Below, in pieces: positions 38,261-52,475 of a stretch of DNA of 64,000 bases. The notes beneath the pieces were generated by a model. The model did not search any database. It was given only the letters and a program-made list of their open reading frames with translations, and was not told the DNA's origin. Both the position numbers and the translations under genes were made by a program. This DNA comes from Palaemon carinicauda (Eukaryota > Arthropoda > Malacostraca > Decapoda > Palaemonidae), in NCBI RefSeq assembly GCF_036898095.1, contig NC_090725.1:324153605-324217604 (forward strand), read 5' to 3'. The first letter of the stretch is position 1. Every line of letters starts with the position of its first letter.

Positions 38261-39479
38261 AGCTGGGTTCAAACCCCAGTCTGGCAATCACCAGGCAAGG
38301 ACATTACCACCAGTACCTCACAATGCTTCAACTCACAAGGATGGTGAGTCGCAGAGAAACAAAGGAATTAACGTATGAGCTGGGTTCAAACCCCAGTCTG
38401 GCAATCACCAGGCAAGGACGTTACCACCAGTACACCACAATGCTTTAACTCACAAGGATGGTGAGTCGTAGAGAACAAAGGAATTAACGAGTATGAGCTG
38501 GGTTCAAACCCCAGTCTGGCAATCAAAGGCAAGGACATTACCACCATACACCACAATGCTTTAACTCACAAGGATGGTGAGGTCGATAAAAACAAAAGAA
38601 TAATGAGCATGAGCTGGGTTCAAACCCAGTCTGGCAATCACCAGGCAAGGACATTACCACCAGTACACCACAATGCTTTAACTCACAAGGATGGTGAAGT
38701 CGTAGAGAACAAAGGAATTAACGAGTATGAGCTGGGTTCAAACCCCAGTCTGGCAATCACAAGGCAAGTACATTACCACCAGTACACCACAATGCTTTAA
38801 CTCACAAGGATGGTGAGGTCGCAGAGAACAAAGGGATTAACGAGTATGAGCTGGGTTCAAACCCCAGTCTGGCAATCACAAGGCAAGACATTACCACCAG
38901 TACACCACAATGCTTTAACTCACAAGGATGGTGAAGTCGCAGAGAACAAAGGAATTAATGAGTATGAGCTGGGTTCAACCCCAGTCTGGCAATCACCAGG
39001 CAAGGACATTACCACCAGTACACCACAATGCTTTAACTCACAAGGATGGTGAAGTCGCAGAGAACAAAGGAATTAATGAGTATGAGTGGGTTCAAACCAC
39101 AGTCTGGCAATCACCAGGCAAGGACGTTACCACCAGTACACCACAATGCTTTAACTCACAAGGATGGTGAAGTCGGAGAACAAAGGAATTAACGAGTAGG
39201 AGCTGGGTTCAAACCCCAGTCTGGCAATCATAAGGCAAGTACATTACTACCAGTACACCACAATGCTTAAACTCACAAGGATGGTGAAGTCGCAGAGAAC
39301 AAAGGAATTAATGAGTATGAGCTGGGTTCAAACCCAGTCTGGCAATCACCAGGCAAGGACGTTACCACCAGTACACCACAATGCTTAAACTCACAAGGAT
39401 GGTGAAGTCGCAGAGAACAAAGGAATTAATGAGTATGAGCTGGGTTCAAACCAGTCTGGCAATCACCAGGCAAGGACGT

Positions 39480-39680
39480 TACCACCAGGAAACTACAACG
39501 CTTCATCTCACAAAGATGGTGAGGTTGCAGACACCAAAGGAACTAAAGAGCATGAGCGAGTTCAAACCCCAGTCATGCAATCACCAGGCAAGGACGCTTA
39601 CCACCAGTACACCACAGTATGCTTTAGCTCAAAAGGATGGTGAAGGTCGCAGAGAAAAGGAAAATGAGTATGAGCTGGGT
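39480..39680. repeat. Strongly diverged monomers, pair member 2
   Basis: Shared rare states with the 38.1 kb segment are gttgcagacaccaaagg (offset about 1,409 bp, 12 monomers), aactaaagag and cccagtcatg. Private changes include aggaaactacaacgcttcatc, gacgcttacc and cagtatgctttagc, plus ggaaaatgag in the following copy. The pair is therefore an old duplication within the array. Confidence 0.6.
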
Positions 39681-40910
39681 TCAAACCCCAGTCTGGCAAT
39701 CACCAGGCAAGTACATTACTACCAGTACCTCACAATGCTTTAACTCACAAGGATGGTGAAGTCGCAGAGAACAAAGGAATTAATGAGTATGAGCTGGGTT
39801 CAAACCCCAGTCTGGCAATCACCAGGGAAGGACATTACCACCAGTACACCACAATGCTTTAACTCACAAGGATGGTGAAGTCGTGCAGAACAAAGGAATT
39901 AACGAGTATGAGCTGGGTTCAAACCACAGTCTGGCAATCATAAGGCAAGGACATTACCACCAGTACACCACAATGCTTTAACTCACAAGGATGGTGAAGT
40001 CGTAGAGAACAAAGAATTAATGAGTATGAGCTGGGTTCAAACCACAGTCTGGCAATCACCAGGCAAGGACGTTACCACCAGTACACCACAATGCTTTAAC
40101 TCACAAGGATGGTGAAGTCGTAGAGAACAAAGGAATTAACGAGTATGAGCTGGGTTCAAACCCCAGTCTGGCAATCATAAGGCAAGTACATTACCACCAG
40201 TACACCACAATGCTTTAACTCACAAGGATGGTGAAGTCGCAGAGAACAAAGGAATTAATGAGTATGAGCTGGGTTCAAACCCCAGTCTGGCAATCACAAG
40301 GCAAGGACATTACCACCAGTACACCACAATGCTTTAACTCACAAGGATGGTGAAGTCGCAGAGAACAAAGGAATTAATGAGTATGAGCTGGGTTCAAACC
40401 CCAGTCTGGCAATCACCAGGCAAGGACGTTACCACCAGTACACCACAATGCTTTAACTCACAAGGATGGTGAAGTCGCAGAGAACAAAGGAATTAATGAG
40501 TATGAGCTGGGTTCAAACCACAGTCTGGCAATCACCAGGCAAGGACGTTACCACCAGTACACCACAATGCTTTAACTCACAAGGATGGTGAAGTCGGAGA
40601 GAACAAAGGAATTAATGAGTAGAGCTGGGTTCAAACCCAGTCTGGCAATCACCAAGGCAAGGACATTACCACCAGTACACCACAATGCTTAACTCACAAG
40701 GATGGTGAAGTCGCAGAGAACAAAGGAATTAATGAGTATGAGCTGGGTTCAAACCACAGTCTGGCAATCACCAGGCAAGGACGTTACCACCAGTACACCA
40801 CAATGCTTTAAACTCACAAGGATGGTGAAGTCGCAGAGAACAAAGGAATTAATGAGTATGAGCTGGGTTCAAACCCCAGTCTGGCAATCACCAGGCAAGG
40901 ACATTACCAC

Positions 40911-41460
40911 CAGGCCACCACAATGCTTTAGCTCACAAGGATGGTGAGGTTGCAGAGACCAAAGGAACTAACAAGTATGAGTGGGTTCGAACCCCAGTCT
41001 GGCAATCACCAGGCAAGGACATTACCACCAGGACCACAATGCTTTAGCTACAAGGATGGTGAGGTTGCAGAGACCAAAGGAATAACAAGTATGAGTGGTT
41101 CAAACCCAGTCTGGCAATCACAAGGCAAGGACATTACCACCAGGCCCACAATGCTTTAGCTCACAAGGATGGTGAGGTTGCAGAGACCAAAGGAACTAAC
41201 AAGTATGAGCTGGGTTCAAACCCCAGTCTGGCAATCACAAGGCAAGGACATTACCACCAGGCCACCACAATGCTTTAGCTCACAAGGATGGTGAGGTTGC
41301 AGAGACCAAAGGAACTAACAAGTATGAGTGGGTTCAAACCCCAGTCTGGCTAATCACAAGGCAAGGACATTACCACCAGGCACCACAATGCTTTAGCTCA
41401 CAAGGATGGTGAGGTTGCAGAGACAAAGGAATAAAAGTATGAGTGGGTTCGAAACCCCAG
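40911..41460. repeat. Island of type A monomers inside the B block
   Basis: About 4.5 monomers switch abruptly to type A diagnostics: caggccacc, tttagctcac, gaggttgcagagaccaaagg, aactaacaag and, in some copies, ttcgaacc. The switch on the left happens inside one monomer: it starts as type B (caccaggcaagg) and continues as type A (caggccacc). The right end goes back inside a monomer reading ttcgaaacc then caccagg, gacgtt and cagtacacc. Mid-monomer junctions at both ends fit gene conversion or unequal crossover with a type A donor. Confidence 0.85.
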
Positions 41461-43330
41461 TCTGGCAATCACCAGGCAAGGACGTTACCACCAGTACACC
41501 ACAATGCTTTAACTCACAAGGATGGTGAAGGTGCAGAGAACAAAGGAATTAACAGTATGAGCTGGGTTCAAACCCCAGTCTGGCAATCACCAGGCAAGGA
41601 CATTACCACCAGTACACCACAATGCTTTAACTCACAAGGATGGTGAAGGTCAGAGAACAAAGGAATTAACAGTATGAGCTGGGTTCAAACCCCAGTCTGG
41701 CAATCACAAGGCAAGGACATTACCACCAGTACACCACAATGCTTTAACTCACAAGGATGGTGAAGTCGCAGAGAACAAAGGAATTAAAGTATGAGCTGGG
41801 TTCAAACCCCAGTCTGGCAATCACCAGGCAAGGACTTACCACCAGTACACCACAATGCTTTAACTCACAAGGATGGTGAAGTCGCAGAGAACAAAGGAAT
41901 TAACAGTATGAGCTGGGTTCAAACCCCAGTCTGGCAATCACCAGGCAAGGACATTACCACCAGTACACCACAATGCTTTAACTCACAAGGATGGTGAAGT
42001 CGCAGAGAACAAAGGAATTAATGAGTATGAGCTGGGTTCAAACCAAGTCTGGCAATCACCAGGCAAGGACGTTACCACCAGTACACCACAATGCTTTAAC
42101 TCACAAGGATGGTGAAGTCGCAGAGAACAAAGGAATTAACAGTATGAGCTGGGTTCAAACCCCAGTCTGGCAATCACCAAGGCAAGGACATTACCACCAG
42201 TACACCACAATGCTTTAACTCACAAGGATGGTGAAGTCGCAGAGAACAAAGGAATTAACAGTATGAGCTGGGTTCAAACCCAGTCTGGCAATCACCAGGC
42301 AAGGACGTTACCACCAGTACACCACAATGCTTTAACTCACAAGGATGGTGAAGTCGCAGAGAACAAAGGAATTAATGAGTATGAGCTGGGTTCAAACCCC
42401 AGTCTGGCAATCACCAGGCAAGGACGTTACCACCAGTACACCACAATGCTTTAACTCACAAGGATGGTGAAGTGCAGAGAACAAAGGAATTAACAGTATG
42501 AGCTGGGTTCAAACCCCAGTCTGGCAATCATAAGGCAAGTACATTACCACCAGTACACCACAATGCTTTAACTCACAAGGATGGTGAAGTCGCAGAGAAC
42601 AAAGGAATTAATGAGTATGAGCTGGGTTCAAACCCCAGTCTGGCAATCACCAGGCAAGGACATTACCACCAGTACACCACAATGCTTTAACTCACAAGGA
42701 TGGTGAAGTCGCAGAGAACAAAGGAATTAATGAGTATGAGCTGGGTTCAAACCCCAGTCTGGCAATCACCAGGCAAGGACATTACCACCAGTACACCACA
42801 ATGCTTTAACTCACAAGGATGGTGAAGTGCAGAGAACAAAGGAATTAACAGTATGAGCTGGGTTCAAACCCCAGTCTGGCAATCACCAGGCAAGGACATT
42901 ACCACCAGTACACCACAATGCTTTAACTCACAAGGATGGTGAAGTCGCAGAGAACAAAGGAATTAATGAGTATGAGCTGGGTTCAAACCCCAGTCTGGCA
43001 ATCACCAGGCAAGGACATTACCACCAGTACACCACAATGCTTTAACTCACAAGGATGGTGAAGTCGCAGAGAACAAAGGAATTAATGAGTATGAGCTGGG
43101 TTCAAACCCAGTCTGGCAATCACCAGGCAAGGACATTACCACCAGTACACCACAATGCTTTAACTCACAAGGATGGTGAAGTCGCAGAGAACAAAGGAAT
43201 TAATGAGTATGAGCTGGGTTCAAACCAGTCTGGCAATCACCAGGCAAGGACATTACCACCAGTACACCACAATGCTTTAACTCACAAGGATGGTGAAGTC
43301 GCAGAGAACAAAGGAATTAATGAGTATGAG

Positions 43331-43362
43331 CTGGGTTCAAACCCCAGTCTGGCAATCACCAG
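43331..43362 (+). other. Paired hairpins in type B monomer (T-arm plus CTGG/CCAG arm)
   Basis: CTGGGTTCAAACCCCAG (43331-43347) forms a perfect tRNA T-arm: a 5-bp stem around the 7-nt loop TTCAAAC. One base later CTGGCAATCACCAG (43349-43362) can form a second 4-bp hairpin with a 6-nt loop. In type A both are weaker: the T-arm stem has mismatches, and cacaagg replaces caccagg, destroying the second stem. Copies with ccacagtc or cccagtc also weaken the T-arm. I see no evidence that the RNA is made; this is a structural observation on a representative copy. Confidence 0.5.
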
Positions 43363-46300
43363 GCAAGGACATTACCACCAGTACACCACAATGCTTTAAC
43401 TCACAAGGATGGTGAAGTCGCAGAGAACAAAGGAATTAATGAGTATGAGCTGGGTTCAAACCACAGTCTGGCAATCACCAGGCAAGGACGTTACCACCAG
43501 TACACCACAATGCTTTAACTCACAAGGATGGTGAAGTCGCAGAGAACAAAGGAATTAATGAGTATGAGCTGGGTTCAAACCCAGTCTGGCAATCACCAGG
43601 CAAGGACGTTACCACCAGTACACCACAATGCTTTAACTCACAAGGATGGTGAAGTCGCAGAGAACAAAGGAATTAATGAGTATGAGCTGGGTTCAAACCC
43701 AGTCTGGCAATCACCAGGCAAGGACATTACCACCAGTACACCACAATGCTTTAACTCACAAGGATGGTGAAGTCGTAGAGAACAAAGGAATTAACGAGTA
43801 TGAGCTGGGTTCAAACCCCAGTCTGGCAATCATAAGGCAAGGACATTACCACCAGTACACCACAATGCTTTAACTCACAAGGATGGTGAAGTCGCAGAGA
43901 ACAAAGGAATTAATGAGTATGAGCTGGGTTCAAACCCCAGTCTGGCAATCACCAGGCAAGGACATTACCACCAGTACACCACAATGCTTTAACTCACAAG
44001 GATGGTGAAGTCGCAGAGAACAAAGGAATTAATGAGTATGAGCTGGGTTCAAACCCCAGTCTGGCAATCACCAGGCAAGGACATTACCACCAGTACACCA
44101 CAATGCTTTAACTCACAAGGATGGTGAAGTCGCAGAGAACAAAGGAATTAATGAGTATGAGCTGGGTTCAAACCCCAGTCTGGCAATCACCAGGCAAGGA
44201 CATTACCACCAGTACACCACAATGCTTTAACTCACAAGGATGGTGAAGTCGCAGAGAACAAAGGAATTAATGAGTATGAGCTGGGTTCAAACCCCAGTCT
44301 GGCAATCACCAGGCAAGGACATTACCACCAGTACACCACAATGCTTTAACTCACAAGGATGGTGAAGTCGCAGAGAACAAAGGAATTAATGAGTATGAGC
44401 TGGGTTCAAACCCAGTCTGGCAATCACCAGGCAAGGACGTTACCACCAGTACACCACAATGCTTTAACTCACAAGGATGGTGAAGTCGCAGAGAACAAAG
44501 GAATTAATGAGTATGAGCTGGGTTCAAACCCAGTCTGGCAATCACCAGGCAAGGACGTTACCACCAGTACACCACAATGCTTTAACTCACAAGGATGGTG
44601 AAGTCGCAGAGAACAAAGGAATTAATGAGTATGAGCTGGGTTCAAACCACAGTCTGGCAATCACCAGGCAAGGACGTTACCACCAGTACACCACAATGCT
44701 TTAACTCACAAGGATGGTGAAGTCGCAGAGAACAAAGGAATTAATGAGTATGAGCTGGGTTCAAACCCAGTCTGGCAATCACCAGGCAAGGACGTTACCA
44801 CCAGTACACCACAATGCTTTAACTCACAAGGATGGTGAAGTCGCAGAGAACAAAGGAATTAATGAGTATGAGCTGGGTTCAAACCACAGTCTGGCAATCA
44901 CCAGGCAAGGACGTTACCACCAGTACACCACAATGCTTTAACTCACAAGGATGGTGAAGTCGTAGAGAACAAAGGAATTAACGAGTATGAGCTGGGTTCA
45001 AACCCCAGTCTGGCAATCACCAAGGCAAGGACATTACCACCAGTACACCACAATGCTTTAACTCACAAGGATGGTGAAGTCGCAGAGAACAAAGGAATTA
45101 ATGAGTATGAGCTGGGTTCAAACCCAGTCTGGCAATCACCAGGCAAGGACATTACCACCAGTACACCACAATGCTTTAACTCACAAGGATGGTGAAGTCG
45201 CAGAGAACAAAGGAATTAATGAGTATGAGCTGGGTTCAAACCCCAGTCTGGCAATCACCAGGCAAGGACATTACCACCAGTACACCACAATGCTTTAACT
45301 CACAAGGATGGTGAAGTCGTAGAGAACAAAGGAATTAACGAGTATGAGCTGGGTTCAAACCCAGTCTGGCAATCACCAAGGCAAGGACATTACCACCAGT
45401 ACACCACAATGCTTTAACTCACAAGGATGGTGAAGTCGCAGAGAACAAAGGAATTAATGAGTATGAGCTGGGTTCAAACCCCAGTCTGGCAATCACCAGG
45501 CAAGGACATTACCACCAGTACACCACAATGCTTTAAACTCACAAGGATGGTGAAGTCGCAGAGAACAAAGGAATTAATGAGTATGAGCTGGGTTCAAACC
45601 CAGTCTGGCAATCACCAGGCAAGGACGTTACCACCAGTACACCACAATGCTTTAACTCACAAGGATGGTGAAGTCGCAGAGAACAAAGGAATTAATGAGT
45701 ATGAGCTGGGTTCAAAACAGTCTGGCAATCACCAGGCAAGGACGTTACCACCAGTACACCACAATGCTTTAACTCACAAGGATGGTGAAGTCGAGAGAAC
45801 AAAGGAATTAACAGTATGAGCTGGGTTCAAACCCCAGTCTGGCAATCACCAAGGCAAGGACATTACCACCAGTACACCACAATGCTTTAACTCACAAGGA
45901 TGGTGAAGTCGCAGAGAACAAAGGAATTAATGAGTATGAGCTGGGTTCAAACCACAGTCTGGCAATCACCAGGCAAGGACATTACCACCAGTACACCACA
46001 ATGCTTTAACTCACAAGGATGGTGAAGTCGCAGAGAACAAAGGAATTAATGAGTATGAGCTGGGTTCAAACCACAGTCTGGCAATCACCAGGCAAGGACG
46101 TTACCACCAGTACACCACAATGCTTTAACTCACAAGGATGGTGAAGTCGTAGAGAACAAAGGAATTAATGAGTATGAGCTGGGTTCAAACCCAGTCTGGC
46201 AATCACCAGGCAAGGACATTACCACCAGTACACCACAATGCTTTAACTCACAAGGATGGTGAAGTCGTAGAGAACAAAGGAATTAACGAGTATGAGCTGG

Positions 46301-48800
46301 GTTCAAACCCAGTCTGGCAATCATAAGGCAAGTACATTACCACCAGTACACCACAATGCTTTAACTCACAAGGATGGTGAAGTCGCAGAGAACAAAGGAA
46401 TTAATGAGTATGAGCTGGGTTCAAACCCCAGTCTGGCAATCACCAGGCAAGGACATTACCACCAGTACACCACAATGCTTTAACTCACAAGGATGGTGAA
46501 GTCGCAGAGAACAAAGGAATTAATGAGTATGAGCTGGGTTCAAACCACAGTCTGGCAATCACCAGGCAAGGACATTACCACCAGTACACCACAATGCTTT
46601 AACTCACAAGGATGGTGAAGTCGCAGAGAACAAAGGAATTAATGAGTATGAGCTGGGTTCAAACCCCAGTCTGGCAATCACCAGGCAAGGACGTTACCAC
46701 CAGTACACCACAATGCTTTAACTCACAAGGATGGTGAAGTCGCAGAGAACAAAGGAATTAACGAGTATGAGCTGGGTTCAAACCCCAGTCTGGCAATCAC
46801 CAAGGCAAGGACATTACCACCAGTACACCACAATGCTTTAACTCACAAGGATGGTGAAGTCGCAGAGAACAAAGGAATTAATGAGTATGAGCTGGGTTCA
46901 AACCCAGTCTGGCAATCACCAGGCAAGGACGTTACCACCAGTACACCACAATGCTTTAACTCACAAGGATGGTGAAGTCGCAGAGAACAAAGGAATTAAT
47001 GAGTATGAGCTGGGTTCAAACCCAGTCTGGCAATCACCAGGCAAGGACGTTACCACCAGTACACCACAATGCTTTAACTCACAAGGATGGTGAAGTCGCA
47101 GAGAACAAAGGAATTAATGAGTATGAGCTGGGTTCAAACCCCAGTCTGGCAATCACCAGGCAAGGACATTACCACCAGTACACCACAATGCTTTAACTCA
47201 CAAGGATGGTGAAGTCGCAGAGAACAAAGGAATTAATGAGTATGAGCTGGGTTCAAACCCAGTCTGGCAATCACCAAGGCAAGGACGTTACCACCAGTAC
47301 ACCACAATGCTTTAACTCACAAGGATGGTGAAGTCGCAGAGAACAAAGGAATTAATGAGTATGAGCTGGGTTCAAACCCAGTCTGGCAATCACCAGGCAA
47401 GGACGTTACCACCAGTACACCACAATGCTTTAACTCACAAGGATGGTGAAGTCGTAGAGAACAAAGGAATTAACGAGTATGAGCTGGGTTCAAACCCAGT
47501 CTGGCAATCACCAAGGCAAGGACATTACCACCAGTACACCACAATGCTTTAACTCACAAGGATGGTGAAGTCGCAGAGAACAAAGGAATTAATGAGTATG
47601 AGCTGGGTTCAAACCCCAGTCTGGCAATCACCAAGGCAAGGACATTACCACCAGTACACCACAATGCTTTAACTCACAAGGATGGTGAAGTCGCAGAGAA
47701 CAAAGGAATTAATGAGTATGAGCTGGGTTCAAACCCCAGTCTGGCAATCACCAGGCAAGGACATTACCACCAGTACACCACAATGCTTTAACTCACAAGG
47801 ATGGTGAAGTCGCAGAGAACAAAGGAATTAATGAGTATGAGCTGGGTTCAAACCACAGTCTGGCAATCACCAGGCAAGGACGTTACCACCAGTACACCAC
47901 AATGCTTTAACTCACAAGGATGGTGAAGTCGCAGAGAACAAAGGAATTAATGAGTATGAGCTGGGTTCAAACCCCAGTCTGGCAATCACCAGGCAAGGAC
48001 GTTACCACCAGTACACCACAATGCTTTAACTCACAAGGATGGTGAAGTCGCAGAGAACAAAGGAATTAATGAGTATGAGCTGGGTTCAAACCCAGTCTGG
48101 CAATCACCAAGGCAAGGACATTACCACCAGTACACCACAATGCTTTAACTCACAAGGATGGTGAAGTCGCAGAGAACAAAGGAATTAATGAGTATGAGCT
48201 GGGTTCAAACCACAGTCTGGCAATCACCAGGCAAGGACGTTACCACCAGTACACCACAATGCTTTAACTCACAAGGATGGTGAAGTCGCAGAGAACAAAG
48301 GAATTAATGAGTATGAGCTGGGTTCAAACCCCAGTCTGGCAATCACCAAGGCAAGGACATTACCACCAGTACACCACAATGCTTTAACTCACAAGGATGG
48401 TGAAGTCGCAGAGAACAAAGGAATTAATGAGTATGAGCTGGGTTCAAACCCAGTCTGGCAATCACCAAGGCAAGGACATTACCACCAGTACACCACAATG
48501 CTTTAACTCACAAGGATGGTGAAGTCGCAGAGAACAAAGGAATTAATGAGTATGAGCTGGGTTCAAACCCCAGTCTGGCAATCACCAGGCAAGGACATTA
48601 CCACCAGTACACCACAATGCTTTAACTCACAAGGATGGTGAAGTCGCAGAGAACAAAGGAATTAATGAGTATGAGCTGGGTTCAAACCCAGTCTGGCAAT
48701 CACCAGGCAAGGACATTACCACCAGTACACCACAATGCTTTAACTCACAAGGATGGTGAAGTCGCAGAGAACAAAGGAATTAATGAGTATGAGCTGGGTT

Positions 48801-51800
48801 CAAACAGTCTGGCAATCACCAGGCAAGGACGTTACCACCAGTACACCACAATGCTTTAACTCACAAGGATGGTGAAGTCGAGAGAACAAAGGAATTAATG
48901 AGTATGAGCTGGGTTCAAACCCCAGTCTGGCAATCACCAAGGCAAGGACATTACCACCAGTACACCACAATGCTTTAACTCACAAGGATGGTGAAGTCGC
49001 AGAGAACAAAGGAATTAATGAGTATGAGCTGGGTTCAAACCACAGTCTGGCAATCACCAGGCAAGGACGTTACCACCAGTACACCACAATGCTTTAACTC
49101 ACAAGGATGGTGAAGTCGCAGAGAACAAAGGAATTAATGAGTATGAGCTGGGTTCAAACCACAGTCTGGCAATCACCAGGCAAGGACGTTACCACCAGTA
49201 CACCACAATGCTTTAACTCACAAGGATGGTGAAGTCGCAGAGAACAAAGGAATTAATGAGTATGAGCTGGGTTCAAACCACAGTCTGGCAATCACCAGGC
49301 AAGGACATTACCACCAGTACACCACAATGCTTTAACTCACAAGGATGGTGAAGTCGCAGAGAACAAAGGAATTAATGAGTATGAGCTGGGTTCAAACCAC
49401 AGTCTGGCAATCACCAGGCAAGGACGTTACCACCAGTACACCACAATGCTTTAACTCACAAGGATGGTGAAGTCGTAGAGAACAAAGGAATTAATGAGTA
49501 TGAGCTGGGTTCAAACCCCAGTCTGGCAATCATAAGGCAAGTACATTACCACCAGTACACCACAATGCTTTAACTCACAAGGATGGTGAAGTCGTAGAGA
49601 ACAAAGGAATTAACGAGTATGAGCTGGGTTCAAACCCCAGTCTGGCAATCATAAGGCAAGTACATTACCACCAGTACACCACAATGCTTTAACTCACAAG
49701 GATGGTGAAGTCGCAGAGAACAAAGGAATTAATGAGTATGAGCTGGGTTCAAACCCCAGTCTGGCAATCACCAGGCAAGGACGTTACCACCAGTACACCA
49801 CAATGCTTTAACTCACAAGGATGGTGAAGTCGCAGAGAACAAAGGAATTAATGAGTATGAGCTGGGTTCAAACCAGTCTGGCAATCACCAGGCAAGGACA
49901 TTACCACCAGTACACCACAATGCTTTAACTCACAAGGATGGTGAAGTCGCAGAGAACAAAGGAATTAATGAGTATGAGCTGGGTTCAAACAGTCTGGCAA
50001 TCACCAGGCAAGGACGTTACCACCAGTACACCACAATGCTTTAACTCACAAGGATGGTGAAGTCGCAGAGAACAAAGGAATTAATGAGTATGAGCTGGGT
50101 TCAAACCCCAGTCTGGCAATCACCAGGCAAGGACATTACCACCAGTACACCACAATGCTTAAACTCACAAGGATGGTGAAGTCGCAGAGAACAAAGGAAT
50201 TAATGAGTATGAGCTGGGTTCAAACCACAGTCTGGCAATCACCAGGCAAGGACGTTACCACCAGTACACCACAATGCTTTAACTCACAAGGATGGTGAAG
50301 TCGCAGAGAACAAAGGAATTAATGAGTATGAGCTGGGTTCAAACCACAGTCTGGCAATCACCAGGCAAGGACGTTACCACCAGTACACCACAATGCTTTA
50401 ACTCACAAGGATGGTGAAGTCGCAGAGAACAAAGGAATTAATGAGTATGAGCTGGGTTCAAACCACAGTCTGGCAATCACCAGGCAAGGACGTTACCACC
50501 AGTACACCACAATGCTTTAACTCACAAGGATGGTGAAGTCGTAGAGAACAAAGGAATTAATGAGTATGAGCTGGGTTCAAACCCAGTCTGGCAATCATAA
50601 GGCAAGGACATTACCACCAGTACACCACAATGCTTTAACTCACAAGGATGGTGAAGTCGCAGAGAACAAAGGAATTAATGAGTATGAGCTGGGTTCAAAC
50701 CCAGTCTGGCAATCACCAGGCAAGGACATTACCACCAGTACACCACAATGCTTTAACTCACAAGGATGGTGAAGTCGTAGAGAACAAAGGAATTAATGAG
50801 TATGAGCTGGGTTCAAACCCCAGTCTGGCAATCATAAGGCAAGTACATTACCACCAGTACACCACAATGCTTTAACTCACAAGGATGGTGAAGTCGCAGA
50901 GAACAAAGGAATTAATGAGTATGAGCTGGGTTCAAACCCCAGTCTGGCAATCACCAGGCAAGGACATTACCACCAGTACACCACAATGCTTTAACTCACA
51001 AGGATGGTGAAGTCGCAGAGAACAAAGGAATTAATGAGTATGAGCTGGGTTCAAACCCCAGTCTGGCAATCACCAGGCAAGGACATTACCACCAGTACAC
51101 CACAATGCTTTAACTCACAAGGATGGTGAAGTCGCAGAGAACAAAGGAATTAATGAGTATGAGCTGGGTTCAAACCACAGTCTGGCAATCACCAGGCAAG
51201 GACGTTACCACCAGTACACCACAATGCTTTAACTCACAAGGATGGTGAAGTCGCAGAGAACAAAGGAATTAATGAGTATGAGCTGGGTTCAAACAGTCTG
51301 GCAATCACCAGGCAAGGACGTTACCACCAGTACACCACAATGCTTTAACTCACAAGGATGGTGAAGTCGAGAGAACAAAGGAATTAATGAGTATGAGCTG
51401 GGTTCAAACCCCAGTCTGGCAATCACCAAGGCAAGTACATTACCACCAGTACACCACAATGCTTTAACTCACAAGGATGGTGAAGTCGCAGAGAACAAAG
51501 GAATTAATGAGTATGAGCTGGGTTCAAACCACAGTCTGGCAATCACCAGGCAAGGACGTTACCACCAGTACACCACAATGCTTTAACTCACAAGGATGGT
51601 GAAGTCGCAGAGAACAAAGGAATTAATGAGTATGAGCTGGGTTCAAACCACAGTCTGGCAATCACCAGGCAAGGACGTTACCACCAGTACACCACAATGC
51701 TTTAACTCACAAGGATGGTGAAGTCGCAGAGAACAAAGGAATTAATGAGTATGAGCTGGGTTCAAACCCCAGTCTGGCAATCATAAGGCAAGTACATTAC

Positions 51801-52475
51801 CACCAGTACACCACAATGCTTTAACTCACAAGGATGGTGAAGTCGCAGAGAACAAAGGAATTAATGAGTATGAGCTGGGTTCAAACCCAGTCTGGCAATC
51901 ACCAGGCAAGGACATTACCACCAGTACACCACAATGCTTTAACTCACAAGGATGGTGAAGTCGCAGAGAACAAAGGAATTAATGAGTATGAGCTGGGTTC
52001 AAACCCCAGTCTGGCAATCATAAGGCAAGTACATTACCACCAGTACACCACAATGCTTTAACTCACAAGGATGGTGAAGTCGTAGAGAACAAAGGAATTA
52101 ACGAGTATGAGCTGGGTTCAAACCCCAGTCTGGCAATCATAAGGCAAGGACATTACCACCAGTACACCACAATGCTTTAACTCACAAGGATGGTGAAGTC
52201 GCAGAGAACAAAGGAATTAATGAGTATGAGCTGGGTTCAAACCCCAGTCTGGCAATCACCAGGCAAGGACATTACCACCAGTACACCACAATGCTTAAAC
52301 TCACAAGGATGGTGAAGTCGCAGAGAACAAAGGAATTAATGAGTATGAGCTGGGTTCAAACCACAGTCTGGCAATCACCAGGCAAGGACGTTACCACCAG
52401 TACACCACAATGCTTTAACTCACAAGGATGGTGAAGTCGCAGAGAACAAAGGAATTAATGAGTATGAGCTGGGTT
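48801..52475. repeat. Type B higher-order repeat of 10-11 monomers
   Basis: Monomers with a shortened T-arm (ttcaaacagtctgg or ttcaaaacagtctgg, having lost two or three bases) begin their caaa core at 48,801, 49,986, 51,290 and 52,476. The spacings are 1,185, 1,304 and 1,186 bp, or 10, 11 and 10 monomers. Each is followed by a monomer with ccccagtctgg, then a run of ccacagtctgg/gacgtt monomers. In two of the four the following monomer also has gtcgagagaac. Other instances lie at 45,713 and 63,237. Order and spacing together indicate a type B higher-order unit distinct from the 17-mer of type A. Confidence 0.65.

Larger units (their letters stand above)
37880..40910. repeat. Left edge of type B block with aberrant monomers
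   Basis: Type B states are established here (gtcgcagagaacaaagg, aattaatgag, gagctgggttcaaacc, gacgtt, cagtacacc, tttaactcac). Two aberrant segments stand out, near 38,095-38,260 and 39,480-39,680. Both contain gttgcagacaccaaagg, aactaaagag and cccagtcatg, and both are much more diverged than neighbouring copies. Variants such as gagtaggag (39.19 kb), gagtagagc (40.62 kb) and atgcttaaactc (39.27, 39.39 kb) also occur and reappear near 63 kb. No gene is present. Confidence 0.88.

Noticed and set aside
40911..41460. Transposon insertion in the B block
   Set aside because: The inserted stretch is ordinary type A satellite with mid-monomer junctions, without terminal repeats or target-site duplication.
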